From Bacillota bacterium (GTDB taxonomy: Bacteria > Bacillota > Clostridia > Acetivibrionales > DTU013), in contig JAEZCO010000073.1 of NCBI GenBank assembly GCA_023433505.1, forward strand, positions 62,001 through 126,000: a DNA stretch of 64,000 nucleotides. Direction: 5' to 3'. Position numbers and translations under genes: made by a program. This document shows positions 42,747 through 50,680 of the stretch, one piece after another; the stretch's first letter is position 1; each line of letters starts with the position of its first letter. The notes beneath the pieces are model-generated. The model saw only the letters and a list, made by a program, of their open reading frames with translations, ran no database searches and was not told the origin of the DNA.

Positions 42747-43910
42747 ATGTCAATAATTGGAAAAAAATTTTTTCTGCCCACCGAAATAATAATGGGAAAG
42801 GGCTCTCTGAAGACACTTTCGGAGAAGGTAACCTCTGAGGATAGAGTGTTCGTCGTTACAGACCCCGGCATTGAGAAAGCCGGCTTAACCAAAGCGCTGA
42901 TAGATATTGTAAAAGCAGCAGGCGCTCAAGTTAAGATATTTAACCGGGTGGAGCCCAATCCCACCTCCGGTATGGTACACGAAGCAGTGAAGGAATTGAA
43001 GGCCGCTTCGGCAACCATGGTGATCGCCATCGGCGGAGGCAGCTCATTGGACCTGGGAAAGGTAATCGCTGCGCTGGCTTCAAATGACGGAAAGCTGGAA
43101 GATTACCAATGGAACGGAGTGCCTTTTGAAAAGGCATCCCTCCCGTTTATAGCCATCCCCACCACAGCAGGCACCGGAAGTGAGGTGACCAGGGTAGCGG
43201 TCATCGTGGACAGGAACATAAAGAAAGGCGTCAACTCCGACAAATTATTCCCCAAAGTGGCCATCATTGACCCGGAATTGATGACGGGACTTCCTTCGGG
43301 ATTAACGGCCTCAACAGGGATGGATGCCTTGTCCCATGCAGTTGAAGCTTATGTGGGGATAAATTCCACCCCCTTTACCGATTCCCTTGCCATCGAAGCC
43401 GTGAAGCTCATTAGCAGGTCTCTTGTCAGAGCATGCAAATGCGGCGCGGATATAGAAGCCAGGGAGGACATGGCACTGGCAAGCACACTGGCCGGCGCGG
43501 CTATGGACCAGGCGGGTCTTGGAATTGTCCACTCCATGGCGGGACCCTTCTGCGGAGTTTTTCATTTGCCTCACGGAGAAGCCAATGCAGTCCTGCTGAA
43601 ATATGGGATGAGATTTAATCTTCAGGCTGTACCGGAAAAATTTGCAGCGCTGGCGGAAGCCTTCGGCTGCAATTGTGAAGGCATGGCGGCTTTAGAAGCC
43701 GGCTCCATGGCAGTTGACGCCGTATGCAGGATTCTTGACGAAACGGGCCTGGCTATCGATTTGAAGGTTTACGGTTTGAAAGAAACGGACGCGGATCTGG
43801 TAGCCGAGCAGACCTTTAAAATGTTTCTGCTGAAGAACAATCCGTTTAAACCTACGCAGGAGGAATGCCGGCAGTTATATCTGGAGGTTCTTGAAGGGGA
43901 AAAAGTATAA
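42747..43910 (+). CDS. Iron-containing alcohol dehydrogenase family protein
   Basis: A 387-residue group III alcohol dehydrogenase. NAD-binding GGGSSLDLGK (about 92-101), GTGSEVTRVAVI, and the metal-binding TGMDALSHAVEAY with Asp and His. The later segment IVHSMAGPFCGVFHLPHGEANA keeps the other two metal His residues but has Gly where the FucO-type family has a conserved His (VHGMAH). GGAGGTG precedes ATG 42747. It may act on an aldehyde or alcohol made in the island, with the aldehyde dehydrogenase at 44541. Confidence 0.88.
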   Translation: MSIIGKKFFLPTEIIMGKGSLKTLSEKVTSEDRVFVVTDPGIEKAGLTKALIDIVKAAGAQVKIFNRVEPNPTSGMVHEAVKELKAASATMVIAIGGGSSLDLGKVIAALASNDGKLEDYQWNGVPFEKASLPFIAIPTTAGTGSEVTRVAVIVDRNIKKGVNSDKLFPKVAIIDPELMTGLPSGLTASTGMDALSHAVEAYVGINSTPFTDSLAIEAVKLISRSLVRACKCGADIEAREDMALASTLAGAAMDQAGLGIVHSMAGPFCGVFHLPHGEANAVLLKYGMRFNLQAVPEKFAALAEAFGCNCEGMAALEAGSMAVDAVCRILDETGLAIDLKVYGLKETDADLVAEQTFKMFLLKNNPFKPTQEECRQLYLEVLEGEKV

Positions 43911-43967
43911 ATTTATCTCGTCAGCAATAAAAATTTTGTTGCCCAAGGGGCAGAGGAGAGAAAAAAC

Positions 43968-44333
43968 ATGGTGAAAGAGGATTTGCTTTTATTAAAGGAC
44001 CTGGAATTTTGGGGGACCCACGGCCACTGGCCGGAGGAAAATAAGCTGGGGCAAAGGTTTGTGGTGGATATCGAGGTTTCTGTAGATATGCAGAAAATGT
44101 GCGATACCGACGACCTTGACACCGGCCTGAGCTATGTGACAGTGTACGGCATTGCAAAAAAGGTTGTAACAACGGAGCAGCACAAGCTTGTGCAGAGAAT
44201 TGCGCAGAGGATCGCCGATGAGGTAATCAAGGCGTATCCCATAAAACAGATAAAAGTGACGGTGAAAAAGCCTTCGGTTGCAATCGGTGGAATCGTTGAT
44301 TATGTCGGCTGTTCCATCGTCAGAGAACCGTAA
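43968..44333 (+). CDS. folB: Dihydroneopterin aldolase-like (FolB/FolX) T-fold protein
   Basis: A 121-residue tunnelling-fold protein. It has LKDLEFWGTHGHWPEENKLGQ (family LxxxGxHGxxxEExxxGQ, with the Glu), LSYVTVY with the active-site Tyr, and VKKPSVAI with the conserved Lys, so the aldolase residues are intact. No folE, folP or folK is nearby, so a folate-synthesis role is not supported by context. In an island with an aminohydrolase and Mch homologues it may act on a pterin, releasing glycolaldehyde for the adjacent alcohol and aldehyde dehydrogenases. That role is inference. Confidence 0.87.
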   Translation: MVKEDLLLLKDLEFWGTHGHWPEENKLGQRFVVDIEVSVDMQKMCDTDDLDTGLSYVTVYGIAKKVVTTEQHKLVQRIAQRIADEVIKAYPIKQIKVTVKKPSVAIGGIVDYVGCSIVREP

Positions 44334-44393
44334 GTACCAGAGAAGATCCTTTTAGCAAAAGTAATTTCGGAAATCGTTTTTTACAAGCCGGGC

Positions 44394-44485
44394 TGTCATG
44401 CGAGGAGCGGCAGCGACGTGGCGATCTCAAGGTGAAAAAACGGGGCAAAGATAGATTGCCACGGCCTGCAGCCTCGCAATAACAT
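44394..44485. repeat. Long imperfect palindrome, dispersed REP-like repeat
   Basis: TGTCATGCGAGG at one end is mirrored by CCTCGCAATAACA at the other, and GCGACGTGGCGATCT by AGATTGCCACGGC inside. This is a recognisable form of a repeat spread through many Firmicute and other genomes (usual start TGTCATTGCGAGGAGCG). It fills the 207-bp gap between folB and the aldehyde dehydrogenase gene and can fold into one long hairpin. Confidence 0.7.
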
Positions 44486-44540
44486 AGGCTTTGAGTTTCC
44501 GAAAATACTAACTCAACGAATAACAGGGAGGTATAGATCG

Positions 44541-46004
44541 ATGGAATTAGCATTGGGCAGCTTTCAGAATTTTATCGGAGGGCAGTGGAAAGACTCGGTT
44601 ACAAGCTTACAGATGGAGCAGGTGAATCCTGCCGACGGAAAGGTGGTATCCAGGGTTCCCCGCTCCAATGAGATGGATGCAAAGGAAGCGGTATCGGCGG
44701 CTTCCGAGGCTTTTTACAAAAAGGATTGGGCATTTAATCCGAGAAAAAGGTCAACAGCCTTATATAAATGGGCAGAGAGCATGAAGCGGAATCATGGTGA
44801 GTTATCACGGATGCTGACTCTGGAAACGGGGAAACCCATCCGTGAAGCAAGGATGGAGATTTCAGGAGCAATCGGGTATATCGAATTTTATGCTGCGGCT
44901 ACAAGGACGCTTTACGGCTCTTCCACCTCCGTCGACAGATACACGTATTCGATCCTTGCCAGAGAGCCTGTCGGCGTTGTTGCAGTCATCGTTCCGTGGA
45001 ATTTCCCCATTACCCTTCTGATGCGGGATCTGGCTCCGGCGCTTGCAGCGGGGAATACAGCCATCGTAAAGCCCGCGGCCCAGACCTCCGGAGTTACAAT
45101 GGCCTGCATTAAGCTGATGTCCGACATTGAGGAATTTCCGTCAGGTGTGCTCAATGCAGTGACAGGTCCCGGTTCTACCATGGGAATGTCCCTTGTCAGA
45201 GACAAGGATGTAGATATGATCAGCTTTACCGGAGGCTCCGATACGGGCAAAAGCATCATGACCGAAGCGGCCGCGACCATGAAGAAGCTTTCACTGGAGC
45301 TGGGCGGAAAGTCTGCCAATATCATCTATGAAGACGCGGATTTTGAAAAGGCCATGCCTTTTGCCATAAAAGCAATCTTCACAAATGCGGGCCAGCTTTG
45401 CACCGTAGGCTCCAGGCTTCTGGTCCAGGAAAGCGTTTCGGAGCGGGTAGTCCGTGAGCTGAAGGAAAGAGCGGAAAAGCTTTGCATCGGAAACGGGTTG
45501 GATGAAAAAACCGACATGGGTCCCGTCAGCTCCGAAAAACAGCTTCAGTCGGTCATGGGCTACGTGGATATCGGCAGACAGTGCTGTGAGACTATTACCG
45601 GAGGTCTGCGCATCCTTGAAGGGGAGTTAGGGAAGGGTGCCTTCCTGGCGCCCACCATATTCCTCAATCCTCCCAACGAATCCCCGGTGGTTCAGGAAGA
45701 AATTTTTGGCCCGGTGCTTGTGGTTCAGACCTTCAAGGACGAGGATGAGGCGGTAGAATTGGCCAACAGTACTGTGTTTGGACTCGCCTCCGGTGTTTGG
45801 AGCCGCAGTGTGGACCGTGCCATGGAAACCGCCCGACGGCTGCGTTCAGGCACCGTTTGGGTAAATACCTACAACCGGCTTTTCCCCGAGACGGAAACCG
45901 GAGGCTACAAGGAGAGCGGCATTGACAGGGCAGGCGGTATGGAAGGCATCCTTAAGTATACCGAAGTCAAGCATATTTGCATTGATTTCACATCAAAGGC
46001 GTAA
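44541..46004 (+). CDS. Aldehyde dehydrogenase family protein
   Basis: A 487-residue NAD(P)-dependent aldehyde dehydrogenase. Motifs: VPWNFPITLLMRDLAPALAAGN-type cofactor region, FTGGSDTGK, the general-base Glu in LELGGKS, and the catalytic Cys in FTNAGQLCTVGSR; the C-terminal EEIFGPVLVVQTF and TVWVNTYNRL blocks are present. The ribosome site is GGGAGG. It sits 15 bp before the Mch-like gene, so the two are probably co-translated. Substrates of this subgroup include glycolaldehyde, succinate semialdehyde and betaine aldehyde; the local one is not known. Confidence 0.92.
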   Translation: MELALGSFQNFIGGQWKDSVTSLQMEQVNPADGKVVSRVPRSNEMDAKEAVSAASEAFYKKDWAFNPRKRSTALYKWAESMKRNHGELSRMLTLETGKPIREARMEISGAIGYIEFYAAATRTLYGSSTSVDRYTYSILAREPVGVVAVIVPWNFPITLLMRDLAPALAAGNTAIVKPAAQTSGVTMACIKLMSDIEEFPSGVLNAVTGPGSTMGMSLVRDKDVDMISFTGGSDTGKSIMTEAAATMKKLSLELGGKSANIIYEDADFEKAMPFAIKAIFTNAGQLCTVGSRLLVQESVSERVVRELKERAEKLCIGNGLDEKTDMGPVSSEKQLQSVMGYVDIGRQCCETITGGLRILEGELGKGAFLAPTIFLNPPNESPVVQEEIFGPVLVVQTFKDEDEAVELANSTVFGLASGVWSRSVDRAMETARRLRSGTVWVNTYNRLFPETETGGYKESGIDRAGGMEGILKYTEVKHICIDFTSKA

Positions 46005-46019
46005 GGAGATAAAAACTGT

Positions 46020-47003
46020 ATGAATCCAGCTGCTGGGTTTAGTCTTAACAATAATGCAGCCGCCCTGCTGAAGGAAAAGGTCATACCCAATGCCGGGAAG
46101 CTGCGGATAGGTGTAAGCAGGCTTTCAAACGGAGCTACCGTCCTGGATATGGGCATTTGCCATCCCGGGGGCTGGCTTGCGGGAAAATACTTTGTTGAAG
46201 CAGGATTAGGCGGGTTGGGCCAATTATCCTATGGAAAAATGATGCTGAAAAAGCACCTTGTGCCTACGGTAAGGATAAAGGCCACACACCCCGCCGTCAG
46301 CGAAATGACCGCTCATACGGCGTATTGGAAGCTCCGCTATGACGGCGGGACGGTAGTGATTTCCGGTCCCGTCCGTTCCATCCGGGGAGCGGATATATTT
46401 GCACGTGCATTGGACTACAGGGACACCGAGGCCCGTTTTGCCGTTGCCTGTATACAAACCACCAAGCTGCCTGATGAGGTGCTGACAAACCTCATTGCCG
46501 AGGGCTGCGGTATTGCCGCCGAAAACCTTTTTATATTGGCTGCCCGTACCGGAACCATCGTAGGAGCCATTCAGGTATGTGCCAGAAATATAGAGCAGAC
46601 CCTTCCAACGTTGTATGACAGGGGTTTTCCCATGAGTGCGGTTGTTCAGGCAAATGCGGTTTCGCCGGTGGTATCCGTGGTAGATGATGAAGAAATCGCC
46701 TATGGCCGGGTTAACGACTGTCTTATCTACGGACAGGAGTCAAACATCTATGTCAGGTGCAATGACGGTCAGATCACGGAAATGCTTGAAGGCATACCCT
46801 TTGCAAAAAACAGCGATGTGTTCGGGATCCAGTTCCAGGACCTTTTTGACCGCTGCGGGCAGGACTGGTCAAAGGTTCCAAGGGATTGGGACGCCCCTTG
46901 CAAGGTCAATCTGATCAATCTGTCTACGGGAAATGTCTACAGTACCGGTAAGATAGGATATGACGTTCTGGAAAAATCATTTTTGGGAGAGCAGGTGGAA
47001 TGA
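46020..47003 (+). CDS. mch: Methenyltetrahydromethanopterin cyclohydrolase homologue (Mch), bacterial
   Basis: A 327-residue homologue of Mch, which in methanogens and methylotrophs hydrolyses methenyl-H4MPT to formyl-H4MPT. Alignment by eye to the Methanopyrus protein finds matching blocks: LSNGATVLDMG, GLGGLGQLS, LPDEVLTNLIAEGCGIAAEN, TIVGAIQVCARNIE, AYGRVNDCLIYG and the C-terminal LINLSTGNVYSTGKIGYDVLE. Arg189 and Glu192 match the ARxxE pair reported as catalytic in archaeal Mch. No other H4MPT genes (fae, mtdB, ftr) are nearby. Possible substrates are a methenyl-pterin or an imidazoline-type purine intermediate. It abuts its paralogue with no gap. Confidence 0.88.
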   Translation: MNPAAGFSLNNNAAALLKEKVIPNAGKLRIGVSRLSNGATVLDMGICHPGGWLAGKYFVEAGLGGLGQLSYGKMMLKKHLVPTVRIKATHPAVSEMTAHTAYWKLRYDGGTVVISGPVRSIRGADIFARALDYRDTEARFAVACIQTTKLPDEVLTNLIAEGCGIAAENLFILAARTGTIVGAIQVCARNIEQTLPTLYDRGFPMSAVVQANAVSPVVSVVDDEEIAYGRVNDCLIYGQESNIYVRCNDGQITEMLEGIPFAKNSDVFGIQFQDLFDRCGQDWSKVPRDWDAPCKVNLINLSTGNVYSTGKIGYDVLEKSFLGEQVE

Positions 47004-47774
47004 ATGGAAAGCATGGGAAAAAGTAATTTGAGCAAGGTCTCGGAGCTTACTTCCAACGATGGGATTCAGGCGGTTTCCCCGTATGCAGGGCTAAAGCTGG
47101 TGGATTTGGGCGTAAAGCTTCCGGGGGGATGGTCGGCGGGAAAGAAGCTTATTGAAAATACCATCGGCGGTCTGGGCGATGTGAGCTTCGGGGAGACAAA
47201 CATCCATGGCTTTAGCCTTGCAACTGTGGACATATACTATGACAATCCAGTAGAATCCGGGATTGCCGAAAGCGTGAGCATAAGCGGCAGAAAATTTAAA
47301 GTGTATAGGGAGCAAAAGCTGATATATCTGGAAACGGACGAGCTTCCGGATGCCGGGGAACTGAAGGATTTGCCGGCTGCCACCGGTACGGCGGATAAGG
47401 AACTGGTCCTGGCGGCTGCAAGCCCAGTGAGCCTGGTAGCTGCAATATATGCATGCTCACAGGCAGCGCCCTTGTTTCTAAAGCAACTGCTGCAAAAAGG
47501 ACTGGCTGAGGAAGAAATCATATGGGCCTGGTCAACGGTTCCGCTGCCTACATTGGCCGATGACGGAAGGCTTATGGAAGCCAGAACGGAAGCTGCCTTG
47601 AAATACGGCAGTGTATTGAGCTTTTGGGTTCGGTCGGAGGATGAAAAGATTGAAGAAGCATTAAAAGAAATCGTGCCGTACGGAGAAGTCAGGATACACA
47701 ATTTGCGCACTGCAAGGACGATTATCCGTGGATTTGCCGATCATGACAAATTAAAAGAGTCCTTTGGTATTTGA
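47004..47774 (+). CDS. Diverged, shortened Mch paralogue lacking the catalytic pair
   Basis: A 256-residue protein related to the preceding Mch homologue. Shared blocks are LKLVDLGVKLPGGWSAGKKL, IGGLGDVSFG, and SPVSLVAAIYACSQAAPLF, which aligns with the other's TIVGAIQVCARNIE; here the Arg and Glu positions are Gln153 and Pro156. The final segment of Mch (STGxxYxxGxI) is missing. The start is ATG 47004, adjacent to the upstream stop, or ATG 47013. It is probably a non-catalytic partner or an altered-specificity subunit of a hetero-oligomer. This is the last gene of the island. Confidence 0.72.
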   Translation: MESMGKSNLSKVSELTSNDGIQAVSPYAGLKLVDLGVKLPGGWSAGKKLIENTIGGLGDVSFGETNIHGFSLATVDIYYDNPVESGIAESVSISGRKFKVYREQKLIYLETDELPDAGELKDLPAATGTADKELVLAAASPVSLVAAIYACSQAAPLFLKQLLQKGLAEEEIIWAWSTVPLPTLADDGRLMEARTEAALKYGSVLSFWVRSEDEKIEEALKEIVPYGEVRIHNLRTARTIIRGFADHDKLKESFGI

Positions 47775-47862
47775 AGCAGGTCAATAGGGGAAGAAAGAAT
47801 ACATGCTTGCCGAAGGCGGCTGCCTGAGAGGGATAGGTGCAATTGGCGGAGGCAAGAGGATA

Positions 47863-48369
47863 TTATTCTAAGGCGGTAGAGGGCTGGGCACATTCGGTTG
47901 CCCGGTCTGAAAGTATTTCTACAGCATGCGGCAATACCGGCAGGACAACCTCAAGACATTCCCTGACGGCTTTTGGACTGCCGGGAAGGTTGATGATCAA
48001 GGTTTTATTCCGGATTCCGGCGACTGCCCTGGACAGCATTGCCCTGGGAGTGATTTCCAGGCTTTTCTGCCGCATGGCTTCAGGAATCCCGGGGACCTGA
48101 CGGTCAATAATAGCCAGAGTAGCTTCGGGAGTGACGTCCCTGGGTGAGAAGCCGGTGCCGCCGGTGGTGAGCAGGAGGTCCATGCACTGCTCATCGGCCA
48201 TTTTTATGAGATTAGCGGAGATAAGGGCCTTTTCATCCGGTACGATGATGTAGACAGCAACCTCCGCACCAATCCCGCCCAGAAGCTCTGCAATAACCTT
48301 ACCGCTTTCATCATCCCTTTGGCCCAGGAAACCTTTATCGCTGACAGTGATTATGCCTGCCTTTATCAT
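47863..48369 (-). CDS. moaB: MoaB/Mog-family molybdopterin biosynthesis protein
   Basis: A 168-residue MoCF-domain protein that adenylylates molybdopterin before molybdenum insertion. Features are the N-terminal AGIITVSDKGFLGQRDDESG, LLLTTGGTGFSPRDVTPEAT with the GG and Asp residues, and LIINLPGSPKAVRECL. It diverges from moaA and converges on the Mch pair with an 88-bp gap. Together with moaA, moaC and the MoeA-like gene it supplies the cofactor for the hydroxylase. Confidence 0.93.
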   Translation of the reverse strand: MIKAGIITVSDKGFLGQRDDESGKVIAELLGGIGAEVAVYIIVPDEKALISANLIKMADEQCMDLLLTTGGTGFSPRDVTPEATLAIIDRQVPGIPEAMRQKSLEITPRAMLSRAVAGIRNKTLIINLPGSPKAVRECLEVVLPVLPHAVEILSDRATECAQPSTALE

Positions 48370-48508
48370 GGAAACAACACCTCTTTAGCTTAGTTCAACT
48401 TATATAGATTTATTTTACAGAGCCTTTGTTCTTTTGGCAAGGAGTAGATTTGCAGGCAGTCATCTCCCATCTACACTTACGCTTCGTAAGGATAAAGATT
48501 TTTATTTA

Positions 48509-48517
48509 TGGTATAAT
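48509..48517 (+). promoter_or_regulatory. Extended -10 promoter upstream of moaA
   Basis: TGGTATAAT is an extended -10 (TGnTATAAT) with no good -35. It lies in the 296-bp divergent region between moaB and moaA, 35 bp after a small hairpin CTTACG-CTT-CGTAAG (about 48476-48490). The leader to moaA would be about 140 nt. I looked for the molybdenum-cofactor riboswitch pattern and could not establish it. Confidence 0.45.
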
Positions 48518-48665
48518 GGAAGGGACACACCCGTTGAATAGCAGGTCACGGGATATAAAAGGGAAGGTCCTTCTTTGAATACAAGCGGGTTTATTATCAA
48601 GGTAAGAAAGTGCGGGCGCTGCTTGAGAGAGCCGGTGCATTACAGTCAATAATGGAGGCGGCAGG

Positions 48666-49625
48666 GTGCGGGATGCATTCGGAAGGACAATTGAATATCT
48701 CAGGCTTTCGGTGACTCAGGACTGCAATCTGAAGTGCATCTACTGCATGCCGGACAAAAAAGAAATGAAGTTTAGCGGCAGCCCGATGCTGTCGATTGAC
48801 GATATGGAGCGAATTGTATCCGTTCTTGCGGACATGGGGATAAGGAAGGTAAGAATCACAGGCGGCGAGCCTCTAGTAAGACCTGATATTTGCGATATAG
48901 TCCGGCGTATTTCATCGGTACCCGGCGTTGAAGAAATATCTCTTACCACCAATGGAATCAGGCTGGCTGCACTGGCACAGGAATTAAAGGCAGCCGGTCT
49001 CAATGGGGTGAATATAAGCCTGGATTCCCTGAAGTCAGAAGTATTCAGGCGTATTACCGGCGGAGGAAATATAGAGGCTGTTCTTGAGGGAATACAAAAA
49101 TCTCTGGATGCAGGCTTGAAGTCAGTGAAAATCAATACTGTGCTCATCAAAGGCGAAAATGATACCGAAGTGGACGATTTTATCCGTTTGGCGGAAAACA
49201 AACCGATTGATGTCAGGTTCATAGAGCTTATGCCTGTGGGAAAATTCGGCGAATCCAACAGGAACCGCATTGTACAAAATACCCGTATCCTTTTAGTCCA
49301 TCCGGAGCTCCAACCCACTGCGGAGGATTGTGCCGGACAGACTGCCCAATATTATAGAATTGAGGGCTACAGAGGCCGGATCGGTCTTATAAGCCCCATG
49401 AGCCGCAAATTCTGCAGCAGCTGCAACAGGGTGCGGCTTACCTGTACAGGGAAATTTAAGCCCTGTTTGGGAGATAATAGGGAAGTGGATGTCCTTGACG
49501 TTTTGAGAAACCAGCCCTACAAACTGAAAGAAGTACTGAGCCGGGCAATTTTAGAAAAGCCTCAAAGCCACAATTTCGACGCCGGCTATGTTTCAAAAAA
49601 AGGGATGAACGAGATAGGCGGCTGA
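48666..49625 (+). CDS. moaA: GTP 3',8-cyclase (radical SAM)
   Basis: First enzyme of molybdopterin synthesis, converting GTP to 3',8-cyclo-7,8-dihydro-GTP. The radical-SAM cluster Cys are Cys20, Cys24 and Cys27 (CNLKCIYC), with the SAM-binding ITGGEPLVR. The C-terminal cluster is in KFCSSCNRVRLTCTGKFKPC. GTG 48666 with GGAGGC 8 bp upstream fits the family start (MRDAFGRTIEYLRLSVT). 319 residues is normal. moaC follows after 36 bp. Confidence 0.95.
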   Translation: MRDAFGRTIEYLRLSVTQDCNLKCIYCMPDKKEMKFSGSPMLSIDDMERIVSVLADMGIRKVRITGGEPLVRPDICDIVRRISSVPGVEEISLTTNGIRLAALAQELKAAGLNGVNISLDSLKSEVFRRITGGGNIEAVLEGIQKSLDAGLKSVKINTVLIKGENDTEVDDFIRLAENKPIDVRFIELMPVGKFGESNRNRIVQNTRILLVHPELQPTAEDCAGQTAQYYRIEGYRGRIGLISPMSRKFCSSCNRVRLTCTGKFKPCLGDNREVDVLDVLRNQPYKLKEVLSRAILEKPQSHNFDAGYVSKKGMNEIGG

Positions 49626-49661
49626 GGTAAGGGCTGCTGCCGCTATGCAGACGGAGGGTTT

Positions 49662-50138
49662 ATGGAGCTTACGCATCTTGATGAAAAAGGCAATGCAAGG
49701 ATGGTGGACATTTCGGGAAAGGATATTTCCAGCCGGGAGGCGGTAGCCTGCGGAAAGGTGTGGGTGGCCCGGGAGGTCCTTGAACTGATTGCGGAAGGAA
49801 GAGTGCCGAAAGGGGATGTTCTGGCTTCCGCCCGGATCGCAGGAATCATGGCCGCTAAGCGGACTCAGGAGCTGATCCCCTTATGCCACGGCATACTGCT
49901 GGATTCGGTTGAAATAGAGCTTTCGCCGGATATGGAAAACTCCCTGGTCAGCATAAAGGCAAGGGTCTGCTGCACCGGGAAAACCGGAGTGGAAATGGAG
50001 GCCCTGACAGCGGTGTCTGTTGCCGCGCTGACCCTATATGACATGTGCAAGGCCATTGATAAAGGAATGACCATAACGGATATTATGCTGGTGAAGAAAA
50101 CCGGCGGTAAAAACGGAGAATATAATCGAAGACTATAA
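49662..50138 (+). CDS. moaC: Cyclic pyranopterin monophosphate synthase
   Basis: Converts the MoaA product to cyclic pyranopterin monophosphate. The 158-residue protein has the full set of family blocks: LTHLDEKGNARMVDIS at the N-terminus, KGDVLASARIAGIMAAKRTQELIPLCHGI, and KTGVEMEALTAVSVAALTLYDMCKAID with the catalytic Asp and Lys region. It lies between moaA and the MOSC gene with short gaps, so all three are probably one transcript. Confidence 0.96.
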   Translation: MELTHLDEKGNARMVDISGKDISSREAVACGKVWVAREVLELIAEGRVPKGDVLASARIAGIMAAKRTQELIPLCHGILLDSVEIELSPDMENSLVSIKARVCCTGKTGVEMEALTAVSVAALTLYDMCKAIDKGMTITDIMLVKKTGGKNGEYNRRL

Positions 50139-50149
50139 GGGACGGTATT

Positions 50150-50581
50150 ATGGCAAAGGTAGTTGCTGTCAATATAAGCGATGTTAAGGGAGTACCCAAG
50201 AATACTGTGGAAATCGGTGAGCTTGTGGCGGGCCATGGCTTGAAGGGAGATGCTCATGCCGGTAACTGGCACAGGCAGGTCAGTCTCCTTGGTGTGGAGA
50301 GCATTGAAAAAATGCAGGTCTCCGGTATAAAAGGTCCGGGTGCCGGTAGCTTTGCAGAAAACATTACAACAGAAGGTATTGAGCTTTTCTCTCTTCCGGT
50401 AGGTACCAGGCTGGCCATTGGTGATACACTGCTGGAGGTGACGCAGATAGGCAAGGAATGTCATAATAAGTGTGCCATATATCACCAGGCAGGCCAGTGT
50501 GTAATGCCCAGGGAAGGCATATTTGCACGTGTTCTGAAAGGCGGCCTCATCCAGGCCGGCGATGAAGTGAAGACAGTTTGA
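50150..50581 (+). CDS. MOSC domain protein
   Basis: A 143-residue stand-alone MOSC domain (GHGLKGDAHAGNWHRQVSLLG, then PGAGSFAENITTEGIELFSLPVGTRLAIGD and the Cys segment GKECHNKCAIYHQAGQCVM). MOSC proteins bind or sulfurate the molybdenum cofactor. It follows moaC by 11 bp. The conserved Cys in the last segment is typical of MoaC-linked MOSC proteins. Given the selenium genes in this window it may take part in chalcogen transfer; that is inference. Confidence 0.9.
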   Translation: MAKVVAVNISDVKGVPKNTVEIGELVAGHGLKGDAHAGNWHRQVSLLGVESIEKMQVSGIKGPGAGSFAENITTEGIELFSLPVGTRLAIGDTLLEVTQIGKECHNKCAIYHQAGQCVMPREGIFARVLKGGLIQAGDEVKTV

Positions 50582-50680
50582 AATAATGCTTGAAGGCACA
50601 AATGATATGATTTCATGAGGCAACACAAAAATAACGGTTATGGGTACGCTTCCGTTGCTGGAATCTGCCGTCCCCCTGAT

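Noticed and set aside
47837..48147. Plus-strand open frames of 73-87 codons
   Set aside because: They are the antisense of moaB, whose protein motifs are unmistakable.
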